Positions 23,927-26,901 of a stretch of 26,901 bases of DNA are shown here, one piece after another (position 1 is the first letter of the stretch; each line of letters begins with the position of its first letter). The DNA is taken from positions 1 to 26,901 of the forward strand of contig JAEWZO010000010.1 in the NCBI GenBank assembly GCA_023458415.1, in the 5' to 3' direction. The notes beneath the pieces are model-generated. The model was not told where the DNA came from, did no database searches, and saw only the letters and a list, made by a program, of their open reading frames with translations. Source of the DNA: Bacteroidota bacterium (GTDB lineage Bacteria; Bacteroidota; Bacteroidia; Flavobacteriales; Weeksellaceae). Made by a program: the position numbers and the translations under genes.

Positions 23927-24373
23927 CTACACTGTTTCAAGAATTTCCATAATTTCTGAACCGTAATTTTCAATTTTATGTTTGCCGAAACCTTTAATTT
24001 CCAGAAGCTCTTCCTTTTTTGCCGGTTTGAACTTCGCAATGGAAACCAATTCGCTGTTCGTCGCAATAAAGTATGAAGGAAGTTTTTCCTCACGAGATTT
24101 TTCGGACCGCCAAAGTTTCAAAGCTTCAAGCAGTTTCACTTCATCATTATTCAATTCTTCAGATTCTGCAGAATATTTTGCAGGGCGGCTTTCGCTCACT
24201 TCCGATCTTTTGTCTTCATACTGAATCAGTACCGACCAATAAGGCAGCTCATCATGAACCAACTGCGTGCTGCAGTTCAGGATTTCAAATTTTCTCAGAT
24301 AAGAATTCAGTAACTTTTCGTCTTTGGCCTGGAAATCTTCATCGAGACGGATTTTTAGTATTTTTATTTTCAT
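23927..24373 (-). CDS. HRDC-domain protein
   Basis: A 148-aa protein with a C-terminal HRDC domain (about 80-148; LLEALKLWRSEKSREEKLPSYFIATNSELVSIAKFKPAKKEELLEIKGFGKHKIENYG), the nucleic-acid-binding helical bundle otherwise found at the end of RecQ helicases and RNase D. The first 75 residues are a small alpha/beta segment I do not recognise, with no helicase or nuclease motifs. It lies between hisS and ssb, all on the minus strand, with a gap of 152 nt to hisS. A DNA or RNA binding role is inferred from the domain. Confidence 0.85.
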   Translation of the reverse strand: MKIKILKIRLDEDFQAKDEKLLNSYLRKFEILNCSTQLVHDELPYWSVLIQYEDKRSEVSESRPAKYSAESEELNNDEVKLLEALKLWRSEKSREEKLPSYFIATNSELVSIAKFKPAKKEELLEIKGFGKHKIENYGSEIMEILETV

Positions 24374-24447
24374 GGCGTTTTGTTTTTAGTTTTTTTGATG
24401 AAAAGCTTTGCCGAACAACCTGCATCCGGCAAAGCTGAAAAAAGGAT

Positions 24448-24777
24448 TTATTTGTTGCCCAGAAGAACAAGTTCTTCCACACGGATTTCAGTAATATGAC
24501 GTTTTACACCGTTATTATCTTCGTATGTGCGGTACACGATTTTGCCTTCAACAGCAATCTCCTTCCCTTTTTCCACATACTTTTCCATAATATCGGCCGT
24601 TTTTCCATGAGCTACCAAATTGTGCCATTGCGTATCTTCCACTTTTTCACCATTGGAATTGGTGTAATAATCTGAGGTTGCCAAACTTACTTTCGCGATC
24701 TTTCCGTTTTCAAAATTCACGATTTCTACGGGTTTTCCTGTTCTACCGATTAAGGTAACTTTGTTTCTTAGTGACAT
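24448..24777 (-). CDS. ssb: Short single-stranded DNA-binding protein
   Basis: A 109-aa OB-fold SSB (LRNKVTLIGRTGKPVEIVNFENGKIAKVSLATSDYY, NSNGEKVEDTQWHNLVAHGK, KGKEIAVEGKIVYRTYEDNNGVKRHITEIRVEELVLLG). The ORF is open from 24855, but the domain begins at the ATG at 24777. It ends right after the OB-fold and lacks the acidic DDDIPF-type tail of the replicative SSB, so it is a tail-less paralogue whose loss of the protein-interaction tip would change partner recruitment. It lies next to the integron-like recombinase on the same strand. Confidence 0.92.
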   Translation of the reverse strand: MSLRNKVTLIGRTGKPVEIVNFENGKIAKVSLATSDYYTNSNGEKVEDTQWHNLVAHGKTADIMEKYVEKGKEIAVEGKIVYRTYEDNNGVKRHITEIRVEELVLLGNK

Positions 24778-24890
24778 AGCTTTAAAAATTTTAATTAAAC
24801 ATTCAGATAAGAGACTCACTGTTTTTCTCAAATCTCTGCTGCAAAGTTGTGTCAACCAAAAGATTTAGTCGGTTAAAAAACATTTACAGT

Positions 24891-24902
24891 CGTTTATAAA
24901 CG
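24891..24902. repeat. Perfect 12-bp palindrome upstream of ssb
   Basis: CGTTTATAAACG is self-complementary and lies 114-125 nt upstream of the ssb ATG, in the 181-nt gap between ssb and the recombinase stop. It may be an operator. The rest of the gap is AT-rich and I see no other element in it. Confidence 0.4.
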
Positions 24903-24958
24903 TTTAAAAACAGATATAACACTGAAATTCAATAATTTAATATAATTAATATTTAACG

Positions 24959-26053
24959 CTATTTAATTCTGTCGAGAGGTGATTTTACAGCAGCAAGATT
25001 GCGATCGGCAACGTGGGTATAATTTAAAGTTGTTTTGATATTGTTGTGGCCGAGAAGTTTTTGGATAAAAGTTACGTCTGTACCCAACTCCAGCAAATGT
25101 GTGGCGTAGCTGTGCCGCAAACTGTGGATACCGACGGATTTTCGGATTCCGGCTTTTTTCATGGCAATTTTAAAAACAGACTGTGCGCTTCGGATTGAGT
25201 ACTGCTCTCCACTGCGGCCTTCGAACAGAAAATGTTGCGGACGGTAAATGCTGTAATATTCGCGAAGTTCAGCAAGAATACTTTCGGGCAGATTGACGTA
25301 TCTGTCTTTTTTACCTTTTCCGCGCGAAACAAAAACGCGCATCGTTTTGCTGTCGATATCTTCTATGCGGAGATTTACAATTTCGCTCACACGCAAACCC
25401 ATCCCGTAACACAATTTTATAATAACGCGGTGTTTGAGATTTTCGGTGCTGTTGATGATTTTGGAAATTTCCTGTGAGTTGAGTGATTTTGGCAGCAGTA
25501 AAGGTTTTTTAGGCCGTGGAATATCGAGGAACATTTTTGGTCGGTGAAGCACTTTTTCATAATAAAACTTAATCGCGTTGATGCGGCTGTGCAGATAATT
25601 TTCTGAAAGCTGAAGATCGTTGATGCAGTACAGAAAATAACTTTGGAGTTTTTTGGGTGAAAGATCTTCTGCCTTGTGGTGTTTCAGCACGATAAGCAAC
25701 TGTGCAAACTCTACACTGTAGGTACGAATGGTATTGTTGCTGTAAGATTTGAGCTGTAGACAGTTGATAAAATCCTGATAAGCAGCTCGGTTTTCGGGAT
25801 GTATTTTCGCAATAATTTCCTTTCCGGCGGACGCGATTGGTAATCCAAGTTTTGTGCGGTTTAAATAAATGTCGGGCACATACCATTTCTTCTGCGACCG
25901 CGACCAGGTTGCAGTGTTTAAGATATTTTTCAGTAATTTTTTGTTTTCGGCTGAGTATTCGAAACTGATCCAGATTACATTTTGGTTCCGGTGTTCTCCG
26001 AAAGAAAAGCTAAAAATATTTTGATTAAGCAGTTGCGTTGAAGAAATATCCAT
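24959..26053 (-). CDS. IntI-like tyrosine recombinase (putative integron integrase)
   Basis: A 364-aa site-specific recombinase. Catalytic residues: Arg221 (GMGLRVSEIVNL), Lys about 246 (SRGKGKKDRYVNLPES), His310 and Arg313 (HSLRHSYATHL), His336 (LLGHNN) and the nucleophile Tyr345 (LNYTHV). A core-binding SAM-like domain spans about 87-175. The order IKFYYEKVLHRPK, LPKSL and the tail VKSPLDRI resemble integron integrases (IntI1 ends GVRSPLDAL), not XerC/XerD. Two features depart from IntI: the IntI-specific insert between the catalytic Lys and His (AWWLKDQAEG region in IntI1) is absent, and an extra N-terminal domain of about 85 residues (contains WSRSQKKWYVPDIY) is present. It is transcribed away from the attI-like site and cassette promoter at 26159-26206. 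Confidence 0.88.
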   Translation of the reverse strand: MDISSTQLLNQNIFSFSFGEHRNQNVIWISFEYSAENKKLLKNILNTATWSRSQKKWYVPDIYLNRTKLGLPIASAGKEIIAKIHPENRAAYQDFINCLQLKSYSNNTIRTYSVEFAQLLIVLKHHKAEDLSPKKLQSYFLYCINDLQLSENYLHSRINAIKFYYEKVLHRPKMFLDIPRPKKPLLLPKSLNSQEISKIINSTENLKHRVIIKLCYGMGLRVSEIVNLRIEDIDSKTMRVFVSRGKGKKDRYVNLPESILAELREYYSIYRPQHFLFEGRSGEQYSIRSAQSVFKIAMKKAGIRKSVGIHSLRHSYATHLLELGTDVTFIQKLLGHNNIKTTLNYTHVADRNLAAVKSPLDRIK

Positions 26054-26078
26054 AATTGCGCATTTAAAATATCCATTT

Positions 26079-26086
26079 CAAATGTA
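26079..26086 (-). promoter_or_regulatory. Integrase gene -7 box (TACATTTG)
   Basis: On the minus strand TACATTTG matches TAnnTTTG and lies 25 nt before the integrase ATG. No clear TTG -33 element was found, so expression may be low or regulated. Confidence 0.5.
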
Positions 26087-26158
26087 AATAAAATCAGGCG
26101 GAGAAAAAATACTGCATTTTACTGATTTTCAGTGGGTAGTAAAAATAATGAGATGACA

Positions 26159-26188
26159 TTGCAGATGTTTGGGAATTGCGTATATTTG
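26159..26188 (+). promoter_or_regulatory. Cassette promoter (Pc-like)
   Basis: TTG (26159-26161), 19-bp spacer and TATATTTG (26181-26188) form one of the best consensus promoters in the window. It points rightward into the cassette and ends 3 nt before the attI-like core at 26192, the position expected for an integron Pc promoter. Confidence 0.78.
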
Positions 26189-26191
26189 TGT

Positions 26192-26206
26192 GTTATGTGC
26201 AATGCC
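26192..26206. other. attI-like recombination core site
   Basis: GTTATGTGCAATGCC. Its reverse complement GGCATTGCACATAAC differs by one base from 26714-26728. GTTATGT resembles the integron R' box GTTRRRY with one mismatch. In an integron the recombinase would cut between G and TT here. Confidence 0.65.
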
Positions 26207-26254
26207 ACCAAAAAACCGCACCAACAAAGAAAATATTTGAGTTTTAGAAAATGA
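26195..26254 (+). CDS. Possible 19-residue leader peptide coupled to the cassette gene
   Basis: The ATG at 26195, 6 nt after the Pc-like -7 box, opens a 19-codon frame (MCNATKKPHQQRKYLSFRK) whose TGA at 26252 overlaps the next ATG as ATGA. The transcript would be nearly leaderless. A leader peptide that feeds ribosomes into any inserted cassette would fit an integron, but chance cannot be excluded for so short a frame. Confidence 0.4.
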   Translation: MCNATKKPHQQRKYLSFRK

Positions 26255-26523
26255 AAAAAACAAAAAAAGTAGAAGAAAAAATCACTCAAAAAATATTGAT
26301 GACCAAAAATTTGAGAAAATGTTCGCACACGGGAAAAATTTTGCCGTTGAGCGAATTCAAACTCATGAAAAATGGAAAATATGACAGCCTTTCAAACGAA
26401 GGACGGAAACTTTACCAACAAAAATACCGCGAAAAAAATCCTGAAAAGAAAAAGGAATTGGACAAAAATTATCGTGAGCGAATGCGAGCGAAAAAAGCAA
26501 ACGAAAATCTTCAAGAAAACTAA
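26251..26523 (+). CDS. Cassette-borne small basic protein, degenerate zinc-ribbon-like
   Basis: A 90-aa, strongly basic protein. After a Lys-rich start, the segment LRKCSHTGKILPLSEFKLMKNGKY resembles the first half of the small zinc-ribbon proteins often found in phage and mobile DNA (Cys-x2-Cys-G-x-x-L-P-L-S-x-F pattern), and the C-terminal part (YQQKYREKNPEKKKELDKNYRERMRA) resembles the helical tail that follows it. The second metal-binding cysteine pair (usually about 20 residues later) is missing, and the first pair is Cys24/His26. ATG at codon 17 is an alternative start. It is the only gene in the segment between the two core sites, so I read it as a cassette gene. Function unknown. Confidence 0.7.
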   Translation: MKKTKKVEEKITQKILMTKNLRKCSHTGKILPLSEFKLMKNGKYDSLSNEGRKLYQQKYREKNPEKKKELDKNYRERMRAKKANENLQEN

Positions 26524-26713
26524 AACTACTTTCTAACTTTGTGAAAATTGGACGCTCCAAAAATTTCGCTGACTTTTACAAATTTTGCGTTAAAGTGTGT
26601 GAATAAAACTTGCGCAAAATGCGTTCGGAAAAAATTTTGGAATTTTAACAAAAAAAAATCACAAAATCAAAAAATAAATCTAACTTTAACACACGAAAAA
26701 CTTAATGGAAACA
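26524..26713. other. Non-coding tail of the cassette
   Basis: A 190-bp AT-rich stretch between the cassette ORF and the attC-like site. It holds a TAACTTTG box (26534-26541) without a clear TTG partner, and a small hairpin TTGGA-CGC-TCCAA (26548-26560). I see no convincing coding frame. Together with the attC-like region it makes the only gene-free stretch longer than 300 bp in the window. Confidence 0.55.
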
Positions 26714-26901
26714 GGCACTGCACATAACATGGGTTTTGCAAGATGCGGGGTTGAAGGAAATCTTAGAAATATTCTAGAAAATACCCGCAAAAAACTTTTC
26801 CATTTTTTAGTTTTTTCGTAATTTTAAAAAATGGAAAAAGTTTTTGCTAGAGTTTCGTCCTCCTCTCCACTTTCGGTTGCAGTAGCCCGCACCTCGCAAA
26901 G
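26714..26901. other. attC-like site, truncated at the window edge
   Basis: GGCACTGCACATAAC (26714-26728), inverse of the attI-like core, is followed by TTTGCAAGATGCGGG (26735-26749). The matching arm CCCGCACCTCGCAAA lies at 26886-26900, giving a 15-position stem with two A-C mismatches. Between the arms is a 136-nt region with a secondary hairpin (26791-26844). An integron attC has this form: outer core R'', L'' arm, loop, L' arm, then R'. The R' box (expected GTTATGT) would lie just past 26901. Confidence 0.65.
26791..26844. repeat. Hairpin in the attC-like loop
   Basis: AAAACTTTTCCATTTTTTA (26791-26809) pairs with 26825-26844 (TAAAAAATGG...AGTTTT) except for one bulged base; the loop is 15 nt. 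It could be a variable terminal structure of attC or a terminator for the cassette transcript. Confidence 0.7.

Larger units (their letters stand above)
24959..26901. mobile_element. Integron-like element: divergent integrase, promoter, attI-like site, cassette, attC-like site
   Basis: From left to right: the tyrosine recombinase on the minus strand, a consensus promoter pointing right (26159-26188), a GTTATGTGCAATGCC site (26192-26206), a one-gene cassette-like segment (26207-26713), the inverted site GGCACTGCACATAAC (26714-26728) and the first arm of a long stem whose second arm begins at 26886. The order and orientation match an integron, with attC truncated by the window edge. The core words deviate from the class-1-type GTTRRRY/RYYYAAC. 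I consider the assignment well supported by architecture but unproven for activity. Confidence 0.68.

Noticed and set aside
24959..26053. Housekeeping XerC/XerD or a phage/ICE integrase at a tRNA gene
   Set aside because: The SPLD tail and extra N-terminal domain do not fit Xer, and there is no tRNA gene or direct-repeat att pair in the window; the inverted core pair and stem favour an integron-like system.
26714..26901. Simple terminator or REP-type element instead of attC
   Set aside because: Not fully excluded, but the inverted core and the far-spaced arms are better explained by an attC-like site; the inner hairpin alone could be a terminator.
1..26901. CRISPR arrays, insertion sequences, tRNA or rRNA genes
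   Set aside because: No regularly spaced direct repeats, transposase genes, cloverleaf-like sequences or rRNA segments were recognised on reading.

Overview
The window looks like chromosomal DNA from a low-GC member of the Bacteroidota, class Flavobacteriia, most like the Chryseobacterium group. The evidence is the many promoters of the TTG-N19/20-TAnnTTTG type, the near absence of Shine-Dalgarno sequences, a secreted protein with a type IX secretion (T9SS) C-terminal sorting domain, and the rpsF-rpsR-rplI block. I saw no tRNA, rRNA, CRISPR array or insertion sequence.

Layout. 1-2400: the tail of an unidentified gene, lipB (octanoyltransferase) and a lipoyl-dependent 2-oxoacid dehydrogenase E2, closed by a terminator shared with the convergent operon. 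2409-7846 (minus strand): a reactive-sulfur gene set made of a Crp/Fnr regulator, a TauE/SafE exporter, an OsmC protein, a persulfide-dioxygenase-like MBL-rhodanese-rhodanese fusion, a single rhodanese, a TehB/TPMT-like methyltransferase and two YeeE/YedE half-transporters. Two promoters in this set carry the same 19-bp word at exactly the same distance (18 bp) from the same GAnnTTTG box, so they look co-regulated. 7945-9824: GNAT acetyltransferase and ClC channel/antiporter. 9969-11849: T9SS-secreted adhesin-like protein. 11985-13285: ribosomal proteins S6, S18 and L9. 13357-15106 (minus): an unlisted 58-aa membrane protein and a membrane-anchored GltB-like FMN/Fe-S protein. 15240-19695: DUF4197 lipoprotein, DUF493 protein, secreted M28 peptidase and PruA. 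19765-22428: L,D-transpeptidase-like lipoprotein, YtxH-like protein, methyltransferase, and a DUF1835 protein that appears to start at CTG. 22425-24777 (minus): hisS, an HRDC protein and a short SSB.

24959-26901 is the most interesting part. A tyrosine recombinase (minus strand) faces away from a near-perfect promoter, a GTTATGTGC-type site, a small cassette-like gene and, at the right edge, an inverted copy of that site followed by the two arms of a long imperfect stem. This is the layout of an integron: divergent intI, Pc promoter, attI, cassette, attC. The core sites deviate from GTTRRRY/RYYYAAC, and the integrase lacks the IntI-specific insert but keeps an IntI-like SPLD tail. I read it as a non-canonical, Bacteroidota-type integron-like cassette system. 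The window ends inside the first attC-like site, so the far half-site and any further cassettes are not visible.
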